From an uncultured Eubacteriales bacterium (GTDB lineage: Bacteria > Bacillota > Clostridia > Christensenellales > UBA1242), in assembly GCA_948695535.1 (NCBI GenBank), contig CAPRTS010000005.1, positions 1-64,000 on the forward strand: a DNA stretch of 64,000 nucleotides, given 5' to 3'. Made by a program: the position numbers and the translations under genes. The notes beneath the pieces are model-generated. The model was given only the letters and a program-made list of their open reading frames with translations. It did not search any database and was not told the origin of the DNA. This document shows positions 45,986-53,835 of this stretch, piece by piece (the first letter of the stretch is position 1; each line of letters starts with the position of its first letter).

Positions 45986-46471
45986 TTAATACAAATTCTT
46001 TTGCCACTGACTTGACGGTTTATGATCAACGTTAGAAAAGAACATTTCGCTATGTTGTCCTTGGCCTAAGAAAATCGGCAACATGTCTAAGAAATATTCG
46101 GCGGTTTGCGAGTTTTTAATTTCGTCTAACGTTAACCACAAATTTTCGCCTTCGTGCGAACGCGGTTTCAAATGCCCGTAGAAAGTATCAGTCTTAAATA
46201 AGAGTACTAAATAACGTTTATTGCTGCTGGGATAATACCAATCCTTGAAACCGCAAGGTACCACCTTGGCAATGGTTAGGCCGGTTTCTTCTTTAACTTC
46301 GCGTATCACTGACGGCACTAATGGTTCTCCGGGCTCCGTATGTCCACCGGGGAAAGCAATTCCGCAGTAGGCCTTGCTGGTACGATTTTGCACCAACACT
46401 TTGTCCGTCGTTACATCGTAAACCATGCACATGGTAGTGATTTCAACATTTTCTAACGGGTGTTCGCTCAT
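45986..46471 (-). CDS. NUDIX hydrolase (8-oxo-dGTP diphosphatase-like)
   Basis: 161 residues from MSEHPLENVEITTMCMVYD; AGGAAG lies 6 nt upstream, while the open frame above has no site. GHTEPGEPLVPSVIREVKEE is a full Nudix box (GX5EX7REVXEEXG). It should hydrolyse a nucleoside diphosphate derivative. The C-terminus HKPSSQWQKNLY is found in MutT-like proteins of Firmicutes. Confidence 0.88.
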   Translation of the reverse strand: MSEHPLENVEITTMCMVYDVTTDKVLVQNRTSKAYCGIAFPGGHTEPGEPLVPSVIREVKEETGLTIAKVVPCGFKDWYYPSSNKRYLVLLFKTDTFYGHLKPRSHEGENLWLTLDEIKNSQTAEYFLDMLPIFLGQGQHSEMFFSNVDHKPSSQWQKNLY

Positions 46472-46747
46472 TTGTATCTTCCTTTCTGTCCTAATATAAA
46501 ACCACCCACCATACTTGTCAATCGACAGTGCAAAAGTCACTAACTAAATGCATTGCCTATCCATTTTGCCGTTAGAGAAATTATACTTTAAAAGCGCTGT
46601 CCTTTCCTTTTAGCTAACCATCAATAAATAACAAACATAACAACACTACCACGTGGAAAGCCAATCATGGCAATCAAACAACTAACTAAGCTCTCGGTGA
46701 TTAGTTACAATTTATCGAGCCATTTACAACAAAACGGTTGCCTTAAC

Positions 46748-47575
46748 TCATTTATCTTTGCGCAAATATTTAAGATAAAGTTTGCCGCGCAATTTTCGTG
46801 GCACTAAAACATGACCAATAAAACGAACAACTTTGGCTTTTGTATAGGCACCAAAACTCATCAATTTGTGTTTGCGCATCAATTTCAACAACCCTTTGAT
46901 ACTACGATAATATTTCAGTCCCCCACGTCGAGCAAAAGTCGCTTGATTAATACGAGCATAAACCAGCACCTCTGGTAAATTATAAAATTTAGCTCCCGCC
47001 AAATACATTCTAATGTAAAGATACCAATCTTCCGCATAATACCATGACTTATAACCACCAGCTTCCAATAACATTGCTCTTTTAAAAATGATCGTTTGGT
47101 GACAAAACGGAGTGCGTCTGGTCATAAATTTAACAATATCATCATGTTTTTCTGGTACGGATTTAATTTTGGCCAAATTTTCTATTTCATCAAAAAATTC
47201 TTGCGTGTACGCACCAACAAGCTCAAGTTCCGGATTAGCGTCGAATACTGCCATTTGTTTAGCAAAACGATCCGCAATCGCAATATCATCACTATCCATA
47301 CGGGCAATATATTCACCGGTGCAATATTGTTCACCTAATGCTAACGCTCCGCCTAAACCCAAATTTTTTTCCGACCAAATATTTTGATAAACCGGGTATT
47401 GTTTTTCTAGCATAGTCAACGTTTGTTTTAAATCTTTTCCAACTGGGCCATCCACAACCATAATAATTTGTTTTGGCGGTAAAGTTTGTTTAATTATACT
47501 TTCAACTGCAGTTACCACATTGCACGGAATATCATTTTTGTATACCGACATTAAAACTGAAATATCCTTATTCAC
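46748..47575 (-). CDS. Glycosyltransferase family 2
   Basis: 275 residues from a GTG (VNKDISVLMSVYKND), chosen because GGAG lies 5 nt upstream and the sequence ahead is not family-like. ISVLMSVYKNDI, IIMVVDGPVG and YIARMDSDDIAI (DxD) are GT2 signatures. KRAMLLEAGGYKSWYYAEDW carries the acceptor-site motif. This is the branch that acts in capsule or teichoic-acid-like glycan synthesis. It is a soluble enzyme without clear membrane segments. Confidence 0.87.
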   Translation of the reverse strand: MNKDISVLMSVYKNDIPCNVVTAVESIIKQTLPPKQIIMVVDGPVGKDLKQTLTMLEKQYPVYQNIWSEKNLGLGGALALGEQYCTGEYIARMDSDDIAIADRFAKQMAVFDANPELELVGAYTQEFFDEIENLAKIKSVPEKHDDIVKFMTRRTPFCHQTIIFKRAMLLEAGGYKSWYYAEDWYLYIRMYLAGAKFYNLPEVLVYARINQATFARRGGLKYYRSIKGLLKLMRKHKLMSFGAYTKAKVVRFIGHVLVPRKLRGKLYLKYLRKDK

Positions 47576-47642
47576 ATACACTCCAAAATTACTGTGCCTT
47601 AAATAAGTATAATATACTACCCCCACGCCAAGCAAGTACAAA

Positions 47643-48833
47643 TCAACAAGTAAAAGTTATTACCCAATAGAGCGCTGTTGACAATTCCATTTTTAACGTA
47701 AGCGTATTCCCGCTGAGTTTGCCTTCGGCGATTGCAACGTCACTTGCGTTAATTAAATAGAAAATTGAAGTATCGTGGCGGCGATACTTATAAACGTCGT
47801 CGCCCGTCAATTCGTCGAACGCGCCGTTGCCGAAATCGACAGTGCCGCGAACCTCGCCGTTTTCTTTGCAGATAACGGTTTTACCTTGATTTGAAGTATT
47901 CATACTTTCCGTCATAGCCACATACTCGTTTCCCGTATCGGTTACGGGATTTCCGTCGCCGTCCTGCAAAACCATGCTTTGGAAAGTGAACGTTCTTCCG
48001 ACAAAAACGTCCTTTACCGTTATTTGCACCGCAGACGAAACCACGTGCCAATAATTATGCGTTCTGTCAATCATAGCGAAAAGCATATATTCTCCCGGTT
48101 CGAAGCCGGGGTGGCCCGAATAATACTGCCATATTTCGTGTTCGGTTTTGACGGAATCCGCACTATAAAAATTATATATAAATTCATAGTCGGTTTTCTG
48201 CGCTTCGGTAAAAGCATCGTATGCGGCTTTTTTGATATAGTACAGTGCATAATTTCCGTTGCCGTCATTCGTTTGCCATTGCGTGTCGTCAGAATTTTGA
48301 ACATATGTTACCGTCAAATTCTTTGGATTTGTAAGCGCTACGTTGGGCGTAGTTTCGTTTTTGTACCACGTAGCTTTTGTCGGGCGCACGGTGAACGCGC
48401 CGCTTCCCGCCTGATCTACGTTGATATAAACTCTTGCTTGTTGCTCGAAGTTCGTCAGCGTGTCGTAGGTGTATTCGATAGTATAAGTGCCTGCAAAATA
48501 TTCGTCGGGGAGTTTGTCTATGGGCGTTTCTGCGTCCGCATGGAAAGGCATATAAGAATACTTAACTTGTAATTTGTCGTCGTTAAAATCGAGCGGCTTT
48601 ATGTCTCCGTTGGAATAGTCGAGATAAAGTTTATATTTCGTTAAATCGGGTTTTTCGCCATACGTTATGTTTATGTTAATATTATGCTCGCCGTGGTCGG
48701 GTTGTTCGCCCGTTTCCGACGCCAAAAGATATTGCGGACGAGGCGCGGGATCGTTGCCGCAGGCGACAAGCCCAAACGCACAGCAAAGCGCGCACACTAC
48801 GCCTATCAAAGTAAGAATGATTTTCTTTTTCAT
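47643..48833 (-). CDS. Lipoprotein, paralogue of 62887-63765
   Basis: 396 residues. The signal peptide ends in GLVACG, a lipobox, so the mature protein is lipid-anchored. The N-terminal half reads ITYGEKPDLTKYKLYLDYSN, then two or three Ig-like beta domains (AGTYTIEYTYDTLTNFEQ, VRPTKATWYKNETTPNVALT) that match the other lipoprotein near the right end of the window. The C-terminal part (FVGRTFTFQSMVLQDGDGNP ... YKYRRHDTSIFYLINA) looks like a lipocalin-type or META-like beta barrel and is absent from the paralogue. An AAGGAG site lies before the ATG. Confidence 0.82.
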   Translation of the reverse strand: MKKKIILTLIGVVCALCCAFGLVACGNDPAPRPQYLLASETGEQPDHGEHNININITYGEKPDLTKYKLYLDYSNGDIKPLDFNDDKLQVKYSYMPFHADAETPIDKLPDEYFAGTYTIEYTYDTLTNFEQQARVYINVDQAGSGAFTVRPTKATWYKNETTPNVALTNPKNLTVTYVQNSDDTQWQTNDGNGNYALYYIKKAAYDAFTEAQKTDYEFIYNFYSADSVKTEHEIWQYYSGHPGFEPGEYMLFAMIDRTHNYWHVVSSAVQITVKDVFVGRTFTFQSMVLQDGDGNPVTDTGNEYVAMTESMNTSNQGKTVICKENGEVRGTVDFGNGAFDELTGDDVYKYRRHDTSIFYLINASDVAIAEGKLSGNTLTLKMELSTALYWVITFTC

Positions 48834-48861
48834 TTTGTCTCCTTTTTGGGTTGTAATTAAT

Positions 48862-48972
48862 GTGTACTTTTCCTAGAAAAAAAATCTTGACTAAACAAAG
48901 GGCAATAACCTATACTATTTATAGTAATTTTGCTAAAAACGGCGCCAATGCGACGTTTTAGGAAAAGTACAC
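48862..48972. repeat. 14-bp inverted repeats flanking an 83-bp promoter-bearing segment
   Basis: GTGTACTTTTCCTA at 48862-48875 and its exact complement at 48959-48972. The segment between them contains a plus-strand promoter, and a minus-strand one may overlap it. It lies between a minus-strand lipoprotein gene and a plus-strand serine recombinase gene. An invertible promoter, a recombinase binding site or an operator pair are all possible. Confidence 0.7.
48887..48916 (+). promoter_or_regulatory. Promoter within the inverted-repeat segment
   Basis: TTGACT, an 18-nt spacer and TATACT, facing the serine recombinase gene. The terminator at 48988-49020 lies between it and the gene. On the other strand a weaker TTGGCG-19-TATAAA overlaps the same place. 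Confidence 0.55.
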
Positions 48973-48987
48973 TTTTACTAAAATATC

Positions 48988-49020
48988 AAGCGCAGACCGT
49001 TAAGTAAGCTGCGCTTTTTT
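48988..49020 (+). terminator. Intrinsic terminator between promoter and recombinase gene
   Basis: AAGCGCAG pairs with CTGCGCTT, followed by TTTT. Transcripts from 48887-48916 would end here after about 95 nt unless readthrough occurs, so either a small RNA or attenuation of the recombinase gene. Confidence 0.7.
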
Positions 49021-49058
49021 GTTATACTATTACTACCAATAAAAGGAGTATGCACTAT

Positions 49059-49664
49059 ATGGCTACCTACGCCTACGGCCGCGTTTCCGCACGTGACCAA
49101 AATTTACAACGACAAATTGCTGCTTTTTCCGCATATGGTATTCCTAAAAACTGTATTTTTACGGACAAAAAAAGTGGCAAAAATTTTGACAGAGATGGTT
49201 ACCAACGCTTATTAAAAAAACTAAAATCTGGCGATTTATTAGTCCTTAAATCGATTGACCGTTTAGGGCGCAATTACCAACAAATCATAGCGGAATGGGC
49301 CTACATCACGAATACCATTGGCGCGGATATTTTGGTATTGGACATGCCCTTGCTCGACACCCGCACGCAACCAAATACGTTAGTAAACAAATTTATTACT
49401 GATATTGTCTTGCAAATTTTGTCGTTCGTAGCACAAAATGAACGCGAGAATATTAAGGCCAGACAAGCAGACGGAATCAAAGTAGCCAAGGCACGTGGCG
49501 TAAAATTTGGCCGACCCAAACGGGAATACTCCGCCGAGTTTTTGCACGTGGCCAACGGTTATATCCAGCAAACCATTCCGTCAAAACTCGCGATGGAAAA
49601 GTTAGGCTTGCGTAAAGATAATTTTTACTATCATATACGCCGTATAAGGAAATTATACGTTTAA
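49059..49664 (+). CDS. Small serine recombinase (resolvase/invertase family)
   Basis: 201 residues from MATYAYGRVSARDQNLQRQ; AAGGAG lies 10 nt before this ATG, while the ATG three codons earlier is too close to it. RVSARDQN carries the catalytic Ser and KSIDRLGRNYQQI the conserved Arg pair. AQNERENIKARQADGIKVAK is the E-helix, followed by a C-terminal DNA-binding HTH (IPSKLAMEKLGLRKDNFYYH). It is of the size and type of DNA invertases and resolvases. The inverted repeats upstream are candidate targets. Confidence 0.88.
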   Translation: MATYAYGRVSARDQNLQRQIAAFSAYGIPKNCIFTDKKSGKNFDRDGYQRLLKKLKSGDLLVLKSIDRLGRNYQQIIAEWAYITNTIGADILVLDMPLLDTRTQPNTLVNKFITDIVLQILSFVAQNERENIKARQADGIKVAKARGVKFGRPKREYSAEFLHVANGYIQQTIPSKLAMEKLGLRKDNFYYHIRRIRKLYV

Positions 49665-49745
49665 CACCAAAGTTTTACCCAGTGCACTCCACGGCGCAAA
49701 AATAGTAACCCATAACGAATAAATGTGTAGCTCGATAATTGTAAT

Positions 49746-49952
49746 TTATAAAAGTTTTTTGAATATAATAGTTTTTTCTTGCAAAGAAATTTTTGTTACT
49801 TCAAACCCATATTCCCTTGCCTGTTTTTTATAAGTTAAAAACGAATGGTCTATGTCGAACCCAACAATGTCTTTTATTTCGCTGAAAGACATTTTACATT
49901 CGCTTTTGGCATTGTTTTGTAAATATTGCCACAGTAATTCGTATTTGCTCAC
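49746..49952 (-). CDS. Small protein, DUF7662-like (68 aa)
   Basis: 68 residues: MSKYELLWQYLQ, KMSFSEIKDIVGFDIDHSFL, then a C-terminal strand. From memory this fits the short MxKYxxLxxYL...ISFxEIExIxG proteins (DUF7662), of unknown role and often near mobile or restriction genes. No membrane segments. It lies at the edge of the accessory island. Confidence 0.6.
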   Translation of the reverse strand: MSKYELLWQYLQNNAKSECKMSFSEIKDIVGFDIDHSFLTYKKQAREYGFEVTKISLQEKTIIFKKLL

Positions 49953-49990
49953 GTTAATTTATCCTAAATTGTAATTTAGTTGCAACAGAT

Positions 49991-50286
49991 TTATTTGTCA
50001 AATCGTTCGACAGGTTCCATAATTTTTTTCGTTTTGTATTTCGTGTGTAATATAATTTCCCCGTTATGGGAAACGGCATAATTAGTCCACGCCAGAGGTG
50101 CGTTTGCGCTTTTCCTTGACTGTCGATAAATACGCTCTCAAACGGTATGCCTTTCTCTTTGGCAAAGTTTTCTACGACAGGAACATATTTCGCCGGGAAA
50201 GGACAGCCGTGTGAATAATAGATTACAAAACCTTGTTTCTCTATTTTCGAATTTTTGGCACAATTTTGAATTGCGGAACGGGTGTA
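49991..50286 (-). pseudogene. YoaP-type domain remnant, frameshifted
   Basis: One frame reads IEKQGFVIYYSHGCPFPAKY, VPVVENFAKEKGIPFESVF and ends in frame noise. A second frame continues with NAPLAWTNYAVSHNGEIILH and KKIMEPVERFDK up to a stop. Together they match the C-terminal thioredoxin-like domain of YoaP/GNAT-fused proteins. The acetyltransferase part is missing and a frameshift near 50110 breaks the rest. The surrounding 50287-50405 holds nothing I can support. Confidence 0.6.
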
Positions 50287-50405
50287 TTACCATCAAAAGG
50301 AATTCATTTAGGTATTGACTGGTGGAACGGCATACCTTAAATACGCACACTACTCTACTAAAAGTTAATCGGGACAACTTTTATTGTCAAATCAAACGGC
50401 CGCTT

Positions 50406-50894
50406 TCAAACCTTATACGCAATCTTTAATCCTTGCTTTTCGTAGTCGCCGTTAATACGTTTCTCGGTTTCGCTTTTGGTTTCGTAGATTACTGCCCCAT
50501 TTCGTTTGGCGATGATATTGGTAACATCATCTAAATACCGCCCGACTAGAATAAAACGGTGACAGTTGATCGGGTCAATCTCCGCACACATCAGGCAAAC
50601 GGTTTCGTGACTATTTCTTAATCGCGCCAACGCCTTTTGGAATGGTTCACTGTTAGCAATGGTTTTATACTTAAAATCCAACTGCCGCGCGCCAAACTCC
50701 CGCCAATGTTCATAATGGATATTATACTTGGCCAGTTCCTTTGCTAACGCAGTATCATTGTAGGCGGCAAAATAGCGACTGCGCGGCATAGAACGCACGT
50801 CAATTAAAAGCGTTACCCCGTTCTGTTGCAATACATCAATGAACTGTGGCAGTTGGATTCCCGCGTAACCAATCGTAAAAATTTTTGGCATCAT
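50406..50894 (-). CDS. DUF488 domain protein
   Basis: 162 residues from MMPKIFTIGYAGIQLPQFID. LLIDVRSMPRSRY, YEHWREFGARQ and CLMCAEIDPINCHRF are the DUF488 signatures, with conserved Cys and His near the C-terminus. Function unknown; such genes are common in defence islands and stress regulons. The frame is open five codons further with a GTG start, but no ribosome site supports either. Confidence 0.85.
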   Translation of the reverse strand: MMPKIFTIGYAGIQLPQFIDVLQQNGVTLLIDVRSMPRSRYFAAYNDTALAKELAKYNIHYEHWREFGARQLDFKYKTIANSEPFQKALARLRNSHETVCLMCAEIDPINCHRFILVGRYLDDVTNIIAKRNGAVIYETKSETEKRINGDYEKQGLKIAYKV

Positions 50895-51035
50895 TACAGC
50901 GTACCACACGCTTACAAATGCACAAAGACCTTTGCCACAAATTTACAATAAGAATTGTTCTCTCCGTACGGATGACACGGAATTGAAACTACTATGGTTG
51001 CTCTACCTAATGGGAATCTGTCCAGATTTTCTTGT

Positions 51036-51296
51036 CTAAGTTTCAAGTCCTAAACTACCAAATTTCACAATTGAGTTTTCATCAAACAGCCAATTTTCTC
51101 TTTGACAATTCACTGGTACATGTTTTGTTAAATTTACACGAATTACATCCAGTGTACTATCCAAAGCTTCTTTTGGTATCGCTGCGCCATCTTTATCAGA
51201 AACCAACCTAAATAACTCACCTGTGGTGGTATCTACTCCAGCGACACAGTAACCTTTATCTTTAAGTGACTTTGTTAAAATACATAACTCTTTCAT
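51036..51296 (-). CDS. Dual-OB-domain-like protein, probably C-terminally truncated
   Basis: 86 residues from MKELCILTKSLKDKGYCVAG; the further 16 codons upstream have no family pattern. The stretch GYCVAGVDTTTGELFRLVSD with LDVIRVNLTKHVP fits the N-terminal half of the proteins called dual OB domain-containing, which are about twice this length. The second half is absent, so this may be a remnant. It lies between DUF488 and the end of the defence-like operon. Confidence 0.5.
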   Translation of the reverse strand: MKELCILTKSLKDKGYCVAGVDTTTGELFRLVSDKDGAAIPKEALDSTLDVIRVNLTKHVPVNCQRENWLFDENSIVKFGSLGLET

Positions 51297-51438
51297 TTCT
51301 ACTCTATTGGAATACCAATTAGTATTCCATGATGAGAATAGCACGAGATTTAGTAAACATGGTTTATTACTGGCACTAAAAATTAATTGCTTTTTAATTA
51401 ACTATCAAAATGCTTTAATTCTACAAAATTGATTTGAA

Positions 51439-52529
51439 TCATAACTCAATAACCATTCTTTCTGCCATGTATGAAATATCCTGTTCATTTCTATTCATTT
51501 CAATGAAATCACTTATTTTGTGTTTAATTTTAGCTAAAACCTTACCATCATAATTATGATAAATTACTTCTATATCTTTATTTAGAAAACACAAGAAATT
51601 AATACTATATTGAGAAAGTTCTATAATTCTTTCTTTTATAAGATCTTCTTGATAAATTTTACAGCAGTCTTTAATTATAACTATAAATTCATCTTTATTT
51701 TCTGTCTTTGTAATTAAAAAATTGTGCGCAGCAAATGCAATCTCTAAATTATTCATCCAAATTTCTGGTTTTAATTCAATATTTTTTATCTTTATTAATT
51801 CAGTATTATTATATAAAAATAATTGGAAGGCGACATATAACGCATTTGCTAACAAGGTTATTCGATTTGTAATTTTTATTAAAGTCTTTAAATCATAATT
51901 AAATGATTTATTATTTGAATAACGTCCGATTATTCTATTTTTATTAACATAATAGTCCTTATGGTCTGAGACATTTCTCCACTGAGAAATTGGTATTCCA
52001 TTTACGGAAAAAAATCCATAGATCTTATCGAGATAATTTATCTTATTTCCTAATCTCGTTTCGTTATGTATGTTTATATTGTTAATAGTTTCGATGTAAT
52101 AAAATACATCCACTAATGGTTTAATAATACCTTCGACTGTGTTATTGATTCTATCAAACAAAATCCGTGTGCTTGTATATACATCTTCGAAATCAAAAAT
52201 ATCTTTTATACTTTGAGATGTCCATTGTAAATTATTAAAATTTATTAATTTAGAATTTGCTAATGAAATTTGTTTTAGAAAATCATTATTCTTGGAAAAA
52301 TGAGATAATTTTTATAAAAAGTTTGTAAAATATTTTTTGTTCTTTTTATCTTAGTTAAATAATTAGTATGTATTGCTAAACTAATACCATCGCCAGTTGA
52401 CCTGAAAAATCTTAAAAAATCACGATCATTTATATATTTACTTAATACCTTCTCTATTGATTCATAATCATTTTCAAATAAAATCCCCTTTTTTAAATTA
52501 TTCTCCATGATTTTTTTAATTGCTTTCAT
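51439..52529 (-). pseudogene. Last gene of the defence-like operon, frameshifted (about 363 aa if intact)
   Basis: Two frames that join at a run of five A near 52315. The first (52529 down) reads MKAIKKIMENNLKKGILFEN ... LQTFYK; the second continues KLSHFSKNNDFLKQISLANS, FNNLQWTSQSIKDIFDFEDV, then the long 240-residue end (MNRNEQDISYMAERMVIEL). The second frame is open well above its first ATG at 52161, which supports one original gene. Mostly helical, very AT-rich and not recognised. It starts 7 nt after the stop of the upstream gene. A sequencing error, a slip-controlled switch or decay are all possible. Confidence 0.65.
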
Positions 52530-52536
52530 ATTGTTC

Positions 52537-52998
52537 TCACTCTAATATCAATTTTTGTTTTTCTATCCAATTTAACCAGCTTGTTACAGTACTTGCCCTT
52601 CTGTTACAGACACTAATATTATCAACTTTATAAATAGTCGATATCAGTTCCGCAATCTCTTCTGTACTCATTTCGGTATTGTATATATATTTCATAAAAA
52701 ACACTTCACCGAATACTGGCAGCGAAGTGATTTTTCTTGATAACTTTAAAACTTGCAAATCACGAGCTAACTTCCTAATTTCTCTTCCTTCTTCGGTAAA
52801 ATTTCTTTTTCGATCTATAATCCCTAAAAATTCACATGCACTTACATAGTAAGAAATTTGCCTATCAGTACCAAGCGATAAATATTTCTTTAAAAATTGA
52901 TTATCGTGTAAGTAGTCTTCATCTTCCATGTTAATAATTAAAAAAATTTTAACAAAATCATTTGCTTGCGGAAATGGTAACTTATTTTTTTCTTCCAT
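52537..52998 (-). CDS. Small winged-helix-like protein of the defence-like operon
   Basis: 153 residues, helical. DRQISYYVSACEFLGIIDRK with FTEEGREIRKLAR looks like a winged helix, and EEIAELISTIYKVDNISVCN with RRASTVTSWLNWIEKQKLIL like a second helical DNA-binding unit. This two-unit pattern is seen in proteins next to Dam-type methylases and restriction genes (from memory). It overlaps the end of the methylase gene by 17 nt, so expression is coupled. May act as specificity or control protein; inference. Confidence 0.6.
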   Translation of the reverse strand: MEEKNKLPFPQANDFVKIFLIINMEDEDYLHDNQFLKKYLSLGTDRQISYYVSACEFLGIIDRKRNFTEEGREIRKLARDLQVLKLSRKITSLPVFGEVFFMKYIYNTEMSTEEIAELISTIYKVDNISVCNRRASTVTSWLNWIEKQKLILE

Positions 52999-53830
52999 AA
53001 ATCAATACCTCGTTTACTTTATTGCGCCTTTCTGTCTTACTATTTATAGTCCTATTTGCTTTGACCCGTTTGGTTTCATATATTATTTCGTAATTGTCAG
53101 ATTTAAATAATTTTTTTACAAATTTAGTCTCATTATTAGAAATTAAAACATTGCATCCCTTTTCAATAAGAATATCACATAAATCTTTTAATCTTTCTAA
53201 ATCTTTATGGGAAAAGCCTTCTTTTACATACCCAACAAAACCAGATTCTTCATAATCGTATGGAGGATCAAAATAAACCCAATCTCCAGACTCGGCCGTA
53301 TCTGTAGCTTTAGCGAAATCTACCGACAACATTTTTACATCATTACCCCTTAAGTATTTAGATACATCCATAATAGTAGATTCATCACAAATCAACGGGT
53401 TTTCATATCTTCCAATTGGTGTGTTAAAAAAACCATTACTATTTACTCTGTACAGACCATTATAGCATGTTTTATTTAAATAAATTGTTCTAGCTGCTTT
53501 TTCTATATTAGTCATTTTTTTATATTCTTCAATATTTCGATCAAGTGCCCTAACCTGATAATAATATTCTTTATTATGTTTGCTTTGATGCTCTTTAAGC
53601 TTTAGAATTAATTTTTTAGGATAATTCTTAACTACTCTATAAGTATTAATAACTTCTTTGTTTAAATCATTAATCACACAATTAGAATGTCCTAATCTAA
53701 AAAGAACAGAACCTCCTCCCACAAATGGTTCATAGTAAGTTTTTCCATTTAATTTAGATAATTTAATATATTTTTCAATATATGATAGTAATTGGGATTT
53801 TCCCCCTGCCCACTTTAAAAATGCTTTCAT
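52982..53830 (-). CDS. DNA adenine methylase, Dam (D12) family
   Basis: 282 residues, full length for the family. FLKWAGGKSQLL at 4-15 is motif I region X-I, YYEPFVGGGSVLF at 32-44 the SAM-binding loop, and YFDPPYDYEE at 187-196 the catalytic DPPY motif IV. It should methylate N6 of adenine in a short palindrome such as GATC, though the target cannot be read. It sits inside the defence-like operon, 5 nt after the helicase gene, and is strongly AT-rich. It presumably marks self DNA. Confidence 0.92.
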   Translation of the reverse strand: MKAFLKWAGGKSQLLSYIEKYIKLSKLNGKTYYEPFVGGGSVLFRLGHSNCVINDLNKEVINTYRVVKNYPKKLILKLKEHQSKHNKEYYYQVRALDRNIEEYKKMTNIEKAARTIYLNKTCYNGLYRVNSNGFFNTPIGRYENPLICDESTIMDVSKYLRGNDVKMLSVDFAKATDTAESGDWVYFDPPYDYEESGFVGYVKEGFSHKDLERLKDLCDILIEKGCNVLISNNETKFVKKLFKSDNYEIIYETKRVKANRTINSKTERRNKVNEVLIYGRKK

Positions 53831-53835
53831 ATTAT

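Noticed and set aside
50138..50377. 80-codon minus-strand frame over the YoaP remnant
   Set aside because: It is an out-of-frame reading of the remnant; the protein-like frames are the other two.
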